A stretch of DNA of 16,843 bases, from NCBI GenBank assembly GCA_044237765.1, contig JBIIEQ010000068.1, positions 1 through 16,843 on the forward strand, given 5' to 3'. The position numbers and the translations under genes are program-made. The notes beneath the pieces are model-generated. The model was not told the origin of the DNA. It saw nothing but the letters and a program-made list of their open reading frames with translations, and searched no databases. Source of the DNA: UBA6136 sp044237765. Lineage in GTDB: Bacteria; Pseudomonadota; Gammaproteobacteria; Methylococcales; Methylococcaceae. Positions 7,293-15,107 of the stretch are shown here, in pieces (position 1 is the stretch's first letter; every line of letters begins with the position of its first letter).

Positions 7293-8324
7293 ATGATTCG
7301 TGCCGGCATTGTTGGGGGTACCGGTTATACCGGGGTAGAACTCTTGCGGCTTCTGGCCTTGCACCCCAAGGTCACTATCACCTGCGTGACTTCGCGTGGC
7401 GACGCCGGCAAGCCTGTTTCGGAGATTTATCCCAATCTGCGAGGCTTCGTCAAAAACACCTTTGTCGAACCTACGACCAAAAATCTGGGTGACTGTGATG
7501 TTGTTTTCTTCGCGACGCCCAATGGCACCGCCATGCGCATGGCACCGGATCTCCTCGCTCGAGGCATCAAGGTCATCGATCTTGCGGCCGATTTTCGGCT
7601 GAAAGACCCCGCCGTATGGGCGCACTGGTATGGGGAACCCCACGCTTGCCCGGATTTGTTGGCAGAGGCCGTCTACGGCTTGCCAGAAGTCAATCGCGAG
7701 GGCATCCGCCAGGCCAGTCTGGTTGCCTGCCCCGGTTGCTACCCCACGTCGGTTCAACTGGGGCTGCTTCCTTTGCTGGAGGCCGGCGTGGTCAGGCATG
7801 ACCGCATCATTGCCGATGTGAAATCCGGCGTCAGCGGGGCCGGGCGCAAGGCCGAAATTCCCATTCTGATGAGTGAAACCGGCGAGAGTCTGAAAGCCTA
7901 CAGCGTCAAGGGGCATCGTCATTGGCCGGAAATCCGCCAGGGGCTGGAGCAGATGGTCGGCACATCCGTCGGCCTCACTTTCGTGCCGCATTTGATTCCG
8001 ATGATTCGTGGAATACATGCCACGCTGTACACCGTGCTCAAGGACGGCGCGCCGGATTTGCAGTCACTGTTTGAGCAGCGTTATCGCCATGAACCATTCG
8101 TTGATGTCCTGCCTGCAGGCGCGCATCCCGACACCCGCAATGTTCGCGGCGTCAATCGCTGCCAGATTGCCGTCCACCGACCCTTGGATGGCGATACCGT
8201 GGTGGTGTTGTCGGTGATCGATAATCTCGTCAAGGGCGCTGCCGGACAGGCAGTGCAGAACATGAATCTTATGTTCGGGCTGGATGAACAGGCCGGGCTT
8301 TCCGCCATTGGGCTCTATCCCTGA
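7293..8324 (+). CDS. argC: N-acetyl-gamma-glutamyl-phosphate reductase
   Basis: Third step of arginine biosynthesis: NADPH-dependent reduction of N-acetylglutamyl-phosphate to the semialdehyde, in the cytoplasm. The 343-residue product starts MIRAGIVGGTGYTGVELLRL, an N-terminal Rossmann motif. The catalytic cysteine lies in VACPGCYPTS, and SGVSGAGRKAE and RGIHATLYT are further family blocks. The ATG at 7293 is preceded by GGAGA with 9-nt spacing. A longer frame from 7230 adds 21 residues with no homology signal and was rejected. prmB begins 4 nt after its stop. ihfA is more often followed by a MerR-type regulator in relatives, so the argC neighbour is a lineage-specific arrangement. Confidence 0.97.
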   Translation: MIRAGIVGGTGYTGVELLRLLALHPKVTITCVTSRGDAGKPVSEIYPNLRGFVKNTFVEPTTKNLGDCDVVFFATPNGTAMRMAPDLLARGIKVIDLAADFRLKDPAVWAHWYGEPHACPDLLAEAVYGLPEVNREGIRQASLVACPGCYPTSVQLGLLPLLEAGVVRHDRIIADVKSGVSGAGRKAEIPILMSETGESLKAYSVKGHRHWPEIRQGLEQMVGTSVGLTFVPHLIPMIRGIHATLYTVLKDGAPDLQSLFEQRYRHEPFVDVLPAGAHPDTRNVRGVNRCQIAVHRPLDGDTVVVLSVIDNLVKGAAGQAVQNMNLMFGLDEQAGLSAIGLYP

Positions 8325-8328
8325 AGCC

Positions 8329-9240
8329 ATGAATCGACCCATGATCCTGGATCACCTCGTCACGCTGCGTGACTATGTCCGCTATGCCACTAGCCGCTTT
8401 ACAGAAGCCGGCCTGTTCTTTGGGCATGGGACGGCGGGCGCCCTGGATGAGGCCGCTGCGTTGGTGCTGCATGCGCTCCATCTTCCTTATGATCTGCCCG
8501 GTGGCTATTTTGAGGCCAACCTGATTCCGGAAGAGCGGGCGAGGGTTCTGAATCTGATCGAGCGGCGAATCACCGAACGTAAGCCGCTGGCTTATCTGAC
8601 GAATGAATCCCCGTTTGCCGGACTCTCCTTCTACATCGATGAACGGGTGTTGGTGCCACGCTCGCCGATTGCCGAATTGATCGAAAGTCAATTCGCGCCG
8701 TGGTTGGAGGCTGATGAGGTAACGGATATTCTGGACCTGTGTACGGGGAGCGCCTGTATTGCCATCGCCTGTGCAGTCGCCTTTCCAGACGCTCAGGTGG
8801 ATGCCGTCGATATATCGGCGGATGCACTGGATGTGGCGCGCATCAATATCGACCGACATGAGGTCGGGGATCGTGTTCACGCCATCCAGTCGGACGTCTA
8901 TTCAGCCCTGGCCGACAAGCAATACGACCTGATTGTCAGCAACCCGCCGTATGTGAATTTTTGCGAATGGCGTGACTTGCCGCCGGAATATCACGCCGAG
9001 CCTCGTTTGGGACTGGAATCCGGTGACGACGGTCTGGATTGCGTGCGGAGAATCCTCAAGGATGCCGGTCGCCATCTGAAACCCAACGGTATTCTTGTTG
9101 TCGAGGTGGGGAGTGCGGCCGAACCGCTGGAAGACAATTTTCCGGATGTGCCTTTTTTCTGGCTTGATTTTGAGCGGGGCGGCGATGGCGTATTTCTGCT
9201 GACCGCTGATCAGGTCAACCAGTTTTTCCCAAAGGGGTGA
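8329..9240 (+). CDS. prmB: Ribosomal protein uL3 N5-glutamine methyltransferase
   Basis: SAM-dependent methyltransferase that modifies a glutamine of ribosomal protein uL3 during ribosome assembly. The 303-residue product has an N-terminal helical recognition domain (about 1-90), then a class I methyltransferase fold. SAM motif I is ILDLCTGSACIAIACA, the acidic loop is VDAVDIS, and the active-site motif is SNPPYV. PrmB is preferred over PrmC because of the TGSACIAIA-type motif, the N-terminal start RDYVRYATSRF and the nearby aroC. The ATG at 8329 lies 4 nt after the argC stop. ATG 8341 is an alternative start. A longer frame from 8284 overlaps argC and is less likely. The ribosome binding site is weak, so translational coupling to argC is plausible. 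Confidence 0.94.
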   Translation: MNRPMILDHLVTLRDYVRYATSRFTEAGLFFGHGTAGALDEAAALVLHALHLPYDLPGGYFEANLIPEERARVLNLIERRITERKPLAYLTNESPFAGLSFYIDERVLVPRSPIAELIESQFAPWLEADEVTDILDLCTGSACIAIACAVAFPDAQVDAVDISADALDVARINIDRHEVGDRVHAIQSDVYSALADKQYDLIVSNPPYVNFCEWRDLPPEYHAEPRLGLESGDDGLDCVRRILKDAGRHLKPNGILVVEVGSAAEPLEDNFPDVPFFWLDFERGGDGVFLLTADQVNQFFPKG

Positions 9241-9268
9241 GACCAAGCCCAAGGGAGCAGGAGTCCTT

Positions 9269-9928
9269 ATGCTAATCTCAGAGAGAAACTTTCTGGCCAA
9301 TGCCCCAGCGAACATCGGGGTCTGGCTGACAAGGGTTCTGGGCGGGTTGCTGGTATGCCTTGCCCTCGTCGCCTGCAAGTCAGACGCCACGCAGTCGCCC
9401 CTCGCGCCCGAGGCCAAAGTGCTCGCCTTTGGCGACAGCCTGACCTATGGAGCCGGGGTATTGCCCGAGGAAACCTATCCAGCCCAGTTGCAGGCCATGA
9501 TCCAGCGGCAAGTCGTCAATGGCGGTCTATCCGGCGAACTTTCCGGCGATGGGCTGAGACGCCTGCCCATCTGGCTGGATGAATATGAACCCAAGCTGCT
9601 TATCTTGTGCCATGGCGCCAATGATCTGCTCCGCTCACTGAGCGAAGAGAAAGCGGCCGAGAATGTAAGGGCCATGGTGAAAATGGCGCGAGACCGTAAG
9701 ATCGACGTCGTGCTGATTGCAGTCCCCAAGTTCGGGCTGATGCGGGCGCCACCCACGTTTTACGAGGATATTGCCAAGGAGTTCGATATTCCGATCGAGC
9801 GGCATGTACTGAACGATATTGTAGAGAACAACGCGCTCAGGTCGGATGCAGTCCATCCCAATGCCCAAGGCTACCGTATGATTGCCCAGGCGATCGTCAA
9901 GCGACTGCAAAAATCCGGTGCGCTATGA
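9269..9928 (+). CDS. GDSL-family esterase/lipase, predicted lipoprotein
   Basis: SGNH hydrolase of the TesA/arylesterase type, probably cleaving ester or thioester bonds; the natural substrate is unknown. The 219-residue product opens with a signal peptide whose lipobox is LVAC (residues 33-36), predicting lipidation at C36. Lysine at +2 suggests outer-membrane rather than inner-membrane retention. The catalytic blocks are complete: nucleophile S57 in FGDSLTYG, block II NGGLSGE, oxyanion asparagine in HGAND, and D193/H196 in SDAVHPN. AGGAG lies 5 nt before the ATG. Classical TesA has a cleavable type I signal, so the lipobox is notable. It lies between prmB and aroC, genes that are often close neighbours, and may share their transcript. 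Confidence 0.9.
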   Translation: MLISERNFLANAPANIGVWLTRVLGGLLVCLALVACKSDATQSPLAPEAKVLAFGDSLTYGAGVLPEETYPAQLQAMIQRQVVNGGLSGELSGDGLRRLPIWLDEYEPKLLILCHGANDLLRSLSEEKAAENVRAMVKMARDRKIDVVLIAVPKFGLMRAPPTFYEDIAKEFDIPIERHVLNDIVENNALRSDAVHPNAQGYRMIAQAIVKRLQKSGAL

Positions 9929-9989
9929 AGGCCCGATATCGCCCGCTTTCGTAACCGATACGCCCATTCAAGTAACCAGGTCAAACCCG

Positions 9990-11087
9990 ATGTCCGGAAA
10001 CACGCTCGGTAAATTGTTCACCGTCACTTCCTTTGGCGAGAGCCATGGCTTGGCCATTGGTTGCATCGTCGATGGCTGTCCGCCCGGGCTGGAACTCAGC
10101 GAGGCCGATCTGCAGGGCGATCTGGATCGCCGGCGCCCCGGTACCTCGCGACACACCACGCAACGGCGCGAACCCGATGCCGTGAAAATCCTCTCAGGGG
10201 TATTCGAGGGCAAGACCACCGGGACCCCCATCGGCTTGTTGATCGAGAACGTCGATCAGCGATCCAAGGATTACGGCAATATCGTCGACCAGTTTCGGCC
10301 TGCTCACGCTGATTATGCGTATCACATGAAGTATGGCTTCCGGGATTATCGCGGAGGTGGCCGATCCTCGGCGCGTGAGACCGCCATGCGGGTTGCGGCG
10401 GGCGCCATTGCCAAGAAATTCTTGCGGGAACGTTTCGGAATCGAGATCCGCGGCTACCTGGCCCAACTGGGTCCGATCAAGATCGAGCGCATCGTCTGGG
10501 AAGAGGTCGAGTGCAATCCATTTTTCTGTCCGGACCCTGACAAAGTGCCCGAGATGGAGAGCTATATGGACGCCCTGCGCAAGGAAGGCGATTCCATCGG
10601 CGCCCGCATCAATGTCGTAGCGACCGGGGTGCCGCCCGGTTGGGGCGAGCCCATCTTCGACCGGCTGGATGCCGATCTTGCCCATGCCTTGATGAGCATC
10701 AATGCAGTTAAGGGGGTCGAGATCGGGGGCGGCTTCGATTGCATCGAAGCCAAGGGCACCGAGTTCCGTGACGAAATCACCCCGCAGGGCTTTCTAAGCA
10801 ATCACGCCGGTGGTGTCCTCGGAGGCATCTCCTCCGGGCAGGACATTATGGCCAGTATTGCAATCAAGCCTACTTCCAGCCTGCGGCTTCCAGGTCGCTC
10901 CATCAACATCCGCGGCGAACCGGTCGAGGTCATTACCACCGGACGTCACGATCCCTGTGTCGGCATACGTGCCACGCCCATCGCCGAAGCCATGACCGCC
11001 ATCGTACTTATGGATCACTGCTTGCGTCAGCGTGGCCAAAACGCCGACGTGCACACCGGGCTGAATCCCATTCCGGCCAGCGCGTAA
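9990..11087 (+). CDS. aroC: Chorismate synthase
   Basis: Last step of the shikimate pathway: 5-enolpyruvylshikimate-3-phosphate to chorismate, using reduced FMN, in the cytoplasm. The 365-residue length is typical. Diagnostic blocks are FGESHGLAIGCIVDGCPPG, the substrate-binding RRRPGTSRHTTQRREPD, ADYAYHMKYGFRDYRGGGRS with SARETAMRVAAGA, and the C-terminal GRHDPCVG. The ATG at 9990 gives the usual start MSGNTLGKLF. A longer frame from 9882 overlaps the hydrolase gene and adds unrelated residues. The ribosome binding site is poor (CCAGG). It follows the GDSL gene by 61 nt and the MFS gene begins 22 nt after its stop. Confidence 0.98.
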   Translation: MSGNTLGKLFTVTSFGESHGLAIGCIVDGCPPGLELSEADLQGDLDRRRPGTSRHTTQRREPDAVKILSGVFEGKTTGTPIGLLIENVDQRSKDYGNIVDQFRPAHADYAYHMKYGFRDYRGGGRSSARETAMRVAAGAIAKKFLRERFGIEIRGYLAQLGPIKIERIVWEEVECNPFFCPDPDKVPEMESYMDALRKEGDSIGARINVVATGVPPGWGEPIFDRLDADLAHALMSINAVKGVEIGGGFDCIEAKGTEFRDEITPQGFLSNHAGGVLGGISSGQDIMASIAIKPTSSLRLPGRSINIRGEPVEVITTGRHDPCVGIRATPIAEAMTAIVLMDHCLRQRGQNADVHTGLNPIPASA

Positions 11088-11109
11088 ACCTTCTTCGAGG
11101 GCGTTGAAC

Positions 11110-12255
11110 ATGACGCCGGGCGTGCCTGCCAGACGCCTGTCCGGGTTTTATCTTGCCTACTTCTCGATACTCGGAGTACTGATTCCCTACTGGCCCCTGT
11201 TTCTGAAGCAGATCGGCCACGACCCCGCGCAAATCGGCATCATCATGGCCCTGATTCCGGCGACGAAAATCTTCTCGCCGACCTTGTGGGGCTGGCTGGC
11301 CGATCGCACCGGGAAAGCGCTCAGGGTCATCCGCTGGGCGACCTTTCTCTCTCTGGTTGCCTTTTGTGGCTTATTCCTTGATCGGACCGGCCTGACGACG
11401 CTGGTGGTCGTCATGCTGGCGTTCAGCTTCAGCTGGAACGCCACGTTGCCGCTTTTCGAATCCGTCACGCTCGATCATCTGCTCAAGAAAACCTCGCTAT
11501 ATACCGGCATTCGTCTGTGGGGATCGGTCGGATTTCTGCTGACCGTCTGGGTGATGGGGGAAGTGCTGGATGACGGGCTTCCCCTCCTGCGGTTGCCGGA
11601 AGTCATAGCCGGGTTATTGGCGTTCCAATGGCTGCTGGCTCTTGCCGTGCCGGCGCCACGCGTGGAACACCCTCCGGGGGAAAACTCCTCCATGCTCGGT
11701 ATTCTCAAGCGGGGAGAAGTGCTCGGATTTTTCTTGGCGGCCATGCTGATACAGGTGGCGCATGGTCCCTACTATGCCTTCTATTCCGTTTATCTCGATG
11801 AACACTGCTTTTCGGACCGGGCCATTGGGCAGTTGTGGGCTCTGGGGGTGTTGGCCGAAATTGTCCTCTTTTACACCTTGCCGAGGATCTACCATGTCCT
11901 CAGTCTTCGCACCCTGTTTTTGGGCAGCCTATGGCTGGGTATCCTGCGGTGGTTGTTGATCGGTTGGGGGGTCGAGAGTCTGAGTCTGCTGGTTCTTGCC
12001 CAGTTGTTGCACGCCGCCACCTTCGGCTGTGCCCATGCGGCCGCCGTTCATATTGTCCATCGTAACTTTCAGGGTCCTCACCACGCCAAGGGACAATCGC
12101 TTTACAGTGCCATCTGTTATGGCTTCGGTGGTGCCTTGGGTAGCCTTTACAGTGGGGAGTTTTGGGTGGCCTGGGGACCAGCCTGGGTTTTTACGGCTGC
12201 TGCGGGTTGCAGCTTGTTGGCCCTGATGATTGCCTGGCCTAGAGTGGGTCGGTAG
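11110..12255 (+). CDS. MFS transporter, HcaT/LacY-like
   Basis: Inner-membrane major facilitator of 381 residues with about twelve hydrophobic segments. Segment 1 (FYLAYFSILGVLIPYWPLFL) is followed by the loop motif GWLADRTGK of MFS proteins. The stretch GIRLWGSVGFLLTVWVMG resembles the 3-phenylpropionate permease HcaT and nucleoside:H+ symporters. The substrate cannot be deduced. The ATG at 11110 has GAGG 9 nt upstream; a TTG at 11104 would leave only 3 nt and is less likely. I recall a similar MFS gene next to aroC in Pseudomonas, so the pairing may be conserved. It ends the rightward gene group, converging on sufT across a 77-nt spacer. Confidence 0.85.
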   Translation: MTPGVPARRLSGFYLAYFSILGVLIPYWPLFLKQIGHDPAQIGIIMALIPATKIFSPTLWGWLADRTGKALRVIRWATFLSLVAFCGLFLDRTGLTTLVVVMLAFSFSWNATLPLFESVTLDHLLKKTSLYTGIRLWGSVGFLLTVWVMGEVLDDGLPLLRLPEVIAGLLAFQWLLALAVPAPRVEHPPGENSSMLGILKRGEVLGFFLAAMLIQVAHGPYYAFYSVYLDEHCFSDRAIGQLWALGVLAEIVLFYTLPRIYHVLSLRTLFLGSLWLGILRWLLIGWGVESLSLLVLAQLLHAATFGCAHAAAVHIVHRNFQGPHHAKGQSLYSAICYGFGGALGSLYSGEFWVAWGPAWVFTAAAGCSLLALMIAWPRVGR

Positions 12256-12332
12256 ATGTTATGGATCACGCCTCGTCGCTGATCGGACCACATCAGCAAT
12301 CTTCATGCCGAACCCTCTGCCGGGTCCGGCGC
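12256..12332. other. Convergent spacer between MFS gene and sufT
   Basis: The stops of two converging genes are separated by 77 nt. The only structure seen is a GC-rich inverted repeat GCCGG/CCGGC at 12319-12330 with a 2-4 nt loop and no T run on either strand. A bidirectional terminator is expected here, but I cannot see a convincing one. Confidence 0.3.
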
Positions 12333-12893
12333 CTAAAGCATCCCTAATTGCAGCTGCGCCACTTCCGACATCCGATCCCGCGACCAAGGCGGATCGAACA
12401 CTACTTCCACACGGACCTGATTGACGCCGGGCAGGCTTTTCACGGCGGCCTCGGCGTCATATTGCAGGACCGGGCCCATGCCGCAGCCGGGCGCGGTGAG
12501 GGTCATTATGACGTGCACGTCGTTGTTTCCCGAGTCCAGCGGTTTCACCCCGCAGTGGTAGATCAGCCCCAGTTCGACGATGTTGACTGGAATTTCCGGA
12601 TCGTAGATCGTGCGTAACACTTCCCACACGTTTTTCTCAACCGATTCGGCGTCGGTACCGCTGACGATGTTAGTGTGTATGGGAGGCTCCTTGCCGATGG
12701 CATCGGCATCCTCGCCGGCAATGCGAACCATATGGCCGGTTTCGTCGAGCACCGTGAAGTTACCGCCCAAGGATTGACTGAGCGTGACGATGTGGCCTTG
12801 GGGGAGGGTATCCGGGGTGCCGTCGGGGATGCGCACGACGTTGACATCCCGTTGCAGGCAGATGCTCTCGCGGCCGTAACCAAGCATGGACAT
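12333..12893 (-). CDS. sufT: Putative Fe-S cluster assembly protein SufT (DUF59/MIP18 family)
   Basis: Predicted cytoplasmic Fe-S maturation factor of 186 residues. An N-terminal extension (about 1-75) typical of SufT precedes the DUF59/MIP18 domain. Signatures are IYDPEIPVNIVELGLIY and the conserved cysteine in LTAPGCGMG, followed by VRVEVVFDPPWSRDRMS. The start ATG (complement 12891-12893) has GGAG 7 nt upstream. A longer frame to 13181 runs antiparallel-free into the dehydrogenase gene and was rejected. It begins 16 nt after the dehydrogenase stop and is the last gene of the mtaD operon. In many genomes sufT lies in the suf operon; here no other suf gene is in view. Confidence 0.9.
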   Translation of the reverse strand: MSMLGYGRESICLQRDVNVVRIPDGTPDTLPQGHIVTLSQSLGGNFTVLDETGHMVRIAGEDADAIGKEPPIHTNIVSGTDAESVEKNVWEVLRTIYDPEIPVNIVELGLIYHCGVKPLDSGNNDVHVIMTLTAPGCGMGPVLQYDAEAAVKSLPGVNQVRVEVVFDPPWSRDRMSEVAQLQLGML

Positions 12894-12909
12894 GATGAGA
12901 CTCCAGTGA

Positions 12910-13614
12910 TCAGTGCGGGTGGATGACGGAATGGGAACCCAACAGGCGCAGAATGGGTTCGGCATGAATTTCGGGTTTTGGCAGACCATCCGGATGCTCG
13001 CCCGGATAAGCCCGCAACCGAATCGGGCTGCGCATTGGCCCCGGAGTGAATACATGAGCACGCAGACCGAAGCTTTCCGATTCCGAGTTGAGAATGCGGG
13101 CATAACCGGCCAGGCCCAGTTTGGCGACCCCATAGGCGCCCCAGAACGCCTTGCCTTCGCCGACTGCCGAATCTCCGACAAAGACGACGGACCCGTCGCC
13201 GCTGTCGATCAAAAGTTTGCTGACCGCGCGGGTGAGCAGGAAGGGCGCTGTCAAATTGACCTGGAACAGTCGTTGCCATCGGGTGCCGTCCACCTCGGAC
13301 AAGGGCATCAGATGGCCGAGTTCAGCGGCGCAGTGCATCAACCCATGCAGGCCGCCCAGTTCCTGTCGCAAGGTATCGGCGAGGTCGGCGTAATCCTGTT
13401 CGCTGGCGCCAGCCAGATCAAGCGGGTAGATCGCCGGTTTCCGGCCTCCGTCGTGGATGATGGCGTCGTAAAGTTTTTCCAGCTTCTGGATGTGACGGCC
13501 CAGCAGAACCACCGTCGCGCCCGCTTGTGCGCAGGCTTTTGCCGCGACTGATCCTAGCGCGCCGGTAGCGCCGGTGATGAGAATCACCCGACCTTCGAGT
13601 GACGGGTGGTTCAT
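12910..13614 (-). CDS. yciK: YciK-family short-chain dehydrogenase/reductase
   Basis: Classical SDR of 234 residues; substrate unknown. The Rossmann cofactor motif is ILITGATGALGSVAAKA (about residues 10-26). The catalytic tyrosine and lysine are in YGVAK, with the upstream serine in FVGDSAVGEG. MHCAAELG replaces the usual NNAG motif, and FTPGPMRSPIR is a YciK-like C-terminal block. The ATG at 13614 overlaps the phosphatase stop as ATGA, which favours it over a longer frame from 13653. The order ubiG-phosphatase-yciK matches what I recall from Pseudomonas. Reductase activity is a family-level assignment only. Confidence 0.88.
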   Translation of the reverse strand: MNHPSLEGRVILITGATGALGSVAAKACAQAGATVVLLGRHIQKLEKLYDAIIHDGGRKPAIYPLDLAGASEQDYADLADTLRQELGGLHGLMHCAAELGHLMPLSEVDGTRWQRLFQVNLTAPFLLTRAVSKLLIDSGDGSVVFVGDSAVGEGKAFWGAYGVAKLGLAGYARILNSESESFGLRAHVFTPGPMRSPIRLRAYPGEHPDGLPKPEIHAEPILRLLGSHSVIHPH

Positions 13615-14345
13615 CGGGCTGCCTCTATCCAGGGAATGAGGTCGCTTGGGCATTCCAGTGCGTCGTCCGCACCCCAGGCATCGACATCTTCATCCGCCGC
13701 GATGTAACCATAAAGCGCCGCCAGGGTCTTCATGCCTGCCCGCCGTCCGGCTTCGATATCGCGCGCAGAGTCGCCGATGTAGACGCAGTGTTCTGGCTGG
13801 ATGCCGAGGCGCTGGCTGGCTTCCAGCAAGGGTAGCGGGTGGGGCTTGGCTTTTGGCGTGGTATCACCGCTGATGATGCAGTCGGTTCTCTGTGACAACT
13901 GGAGTGCGGCGGCCAGCGGCTCGGTCAGTCGGCTCTGCTTGTTGGTGACAATGCCCCATGGCAGCCTGCGGGCGTCCAGCTCATCAAGGACGGCTTCCAT
14001 GCCGCAGAAATAGGCGGTCTGGTTGGCGACGTTCGCCTCGTAATGCTCAAGCATCCGGTCGATCAGCCGGGAAAAGAGGTCGTCGTTTTCCGGGCTGACC
14101 TGATTGACCTGCGGGAAGTTGAAAACCGGACGCCGCTCCACCGTCTTGACGATCCAGTACCCCAGCATGGTTCTTGCGCCGCCTGAGATATAGGGTTTGG
14201 CCTCTTCAAGGGGACACGGGGACAGGCCCTCCGACACCAAGGCCCAGTTGGCGGACGCCACCAGATCGGGGGCGGTGTCGAGTACCGTGCCGTCAAGATC
14301 GAACAGCACCGCATCGATGGGTTTACGGGACATCAAGGCATTCAT
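13611..14345 (-). CDS. HAD-family phosphatase (phosphoglycolate phosphatase or MupP-like)
   Basis: Cytoplasmic HAD hydrolase of 244 residues. The nucleophile D16 and acid/base D18 lie in LFDLDGTVLDT. Motif II is GIVTNK, the motif III lysine lies in KAKPHP, and motif IV is GDSARDIEAG. A helical cap with ISGGARTML sits between motifs I and II. Automatic annotation would give gph. However, the position between ubiG and yciK, together with ISGGAR, WGIVTNK and YGYI..WGAD, resembles Pseudomonas MupP, the N-acetylmuramate-6-phosphate phosphatase of peptidoglycan recycling. The two cannot be separated by eye. Its start overlaps the ubiG stop as ATGA; an internal ATG at 14333 is an alternative. Confidence 0.88.
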   Translation of the reverse strand: MNALMSRKPIDAVLFDLDGTVLDTAPDLVASANWALVSEGLSPCPLEEAKPYISGGARTMLGYWIVKTVERRPVFNFPQVNQVSPENDDLFSRLIDRMLEHYEANVANQTAYFCGMEAVLDELDARRLPWGIVTNKQSRLTEPLAAALQLSQRTDCIISGDTTPKAKPHPLPLLEASQRLGIQPEHCVYIGDSARDIEAGRRAGMKTLAALYGYIAADEDVDAWGADDALECPSDLIPWIEAAR

Positions 14346-15055
14346 TCGGCGGGCTTTTCAAAGGCCGCCAGATAGTTGACGTCGATATCCTTCGGGCTCA
14401 GGTTGAACTGGCCGGTCAGCGGGTTGTAGACCACGCCCTCCAGGCCCAGAAGTTCCAGTCCATTCTCGCGGGTCCAGCGGCTGAGTTCGGATGGTCGGAT
14501 GAAGGTCGAGAAATCGTGCGTTCCTTTCGGGATCATGTTCAGCAGGTATTCCGCCCCGACAATGGCCAGGAGATAGGCTTTCAGCTTGCGGTTCAGGGTG
14601 GAGAAAAAGATGCGGCCACCGGGCTTGACCAGGCGGGCACAGGCCTTCACCACGGACGCGGGCTCGGGCACATGTTCCAGCATCTCCATACAGGTGATGT
14701 GGTCGAAACTGGCGGGTTGCTGGTCCGCCAGGGATTCCACGCTGATCTGCTGGTAATCGATGGCAAGGCCTCCCTCGATGGCGTGTTCACGGGCAACAGC
14801 CAGCAATTCACCGCCGAGGTCAATGCCGGTCACCTCGGCACCGGCCCGGGCCAATCCTTCGCTGAGGATGCCTCCGCCGCAGCCGACATCCAGGACACGC
14901 TTGCCGGACAGATCGGCGTAGGATCGGATGAATTGCAAACGCAAGGGATTGACCGCATGCAGCGTCTTGAACTCGCCCCGGGGATCCCACCAGCGATCGG
15001 CCAGCGCGCCGAATTTTTCGATTTCATGTTCGTGGACGTTTTCAGCGGTGCTCAT
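14342..15055 (-). CDS. ubiG: Ubiquinone biosynthesis O-methyltransferase
   Basis: SAM-dependent enzyme that performs both O-methylations in ubiquinone synthesis. The 237-residue product matches E. coli UbiG (240). It starts MSTAENVHEHEIEKFGALAD and continues WWDPRGEFKTLHAVNPLRL, a UbiG hallmark. SAM motif I is VLDVGCGGGILSEGLA, followed by VTGIDLG, CMEMLEHVPEP and FFSTLNR. The membrane-associated insert YLLNMIPKGTHDFSTFIRP is present. The ATG at 15055 has AGGAA 6 nt upstream. An ATG at 15103 would add 16 residues with no good ribosome binding site. It follows mtaD by 52 nt and overlaps the phosphatase gene. Confidence 0.96.
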   Translation of the reverse strand: MSTAENVHEHEIEKFGALADRWWDPRGEFKTLHAVNPLRLQFIRSYADLSGKRVLDVGCGGGILSEGLARAGAEVTGIDLGGELLAVAREHAIEGGLAIDYQQISVESLADQQPASFDHITCMEMLEHVPEPASVVKACARLVKPGGRIFFSTLNRKLKAYLLAIVGAEYLLNMIPKGTHDFSTFIRPSELSRWTRENGLELLGLEGVVYNPLTGQFNLSPKDIDVNYLAAFEKPAE

Positions 15056-15107
15056 GGCATTTCCTGAGTGTTCGGGGGCAATGGATTTGGGGGATATTTC
15101 CATGGGT

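Noticed and set aside
6398..7309. 303-codon - strand frame across the pheT end and ihfA
   Set aside because: It overlaps two conserved genes on the + strand and has no recognisable motifs.
14174..15067. 297-codon + strand frame opposite ubiG and the phosphatase
   Set aside because: It is a shadow of the two conserved - strand genes.
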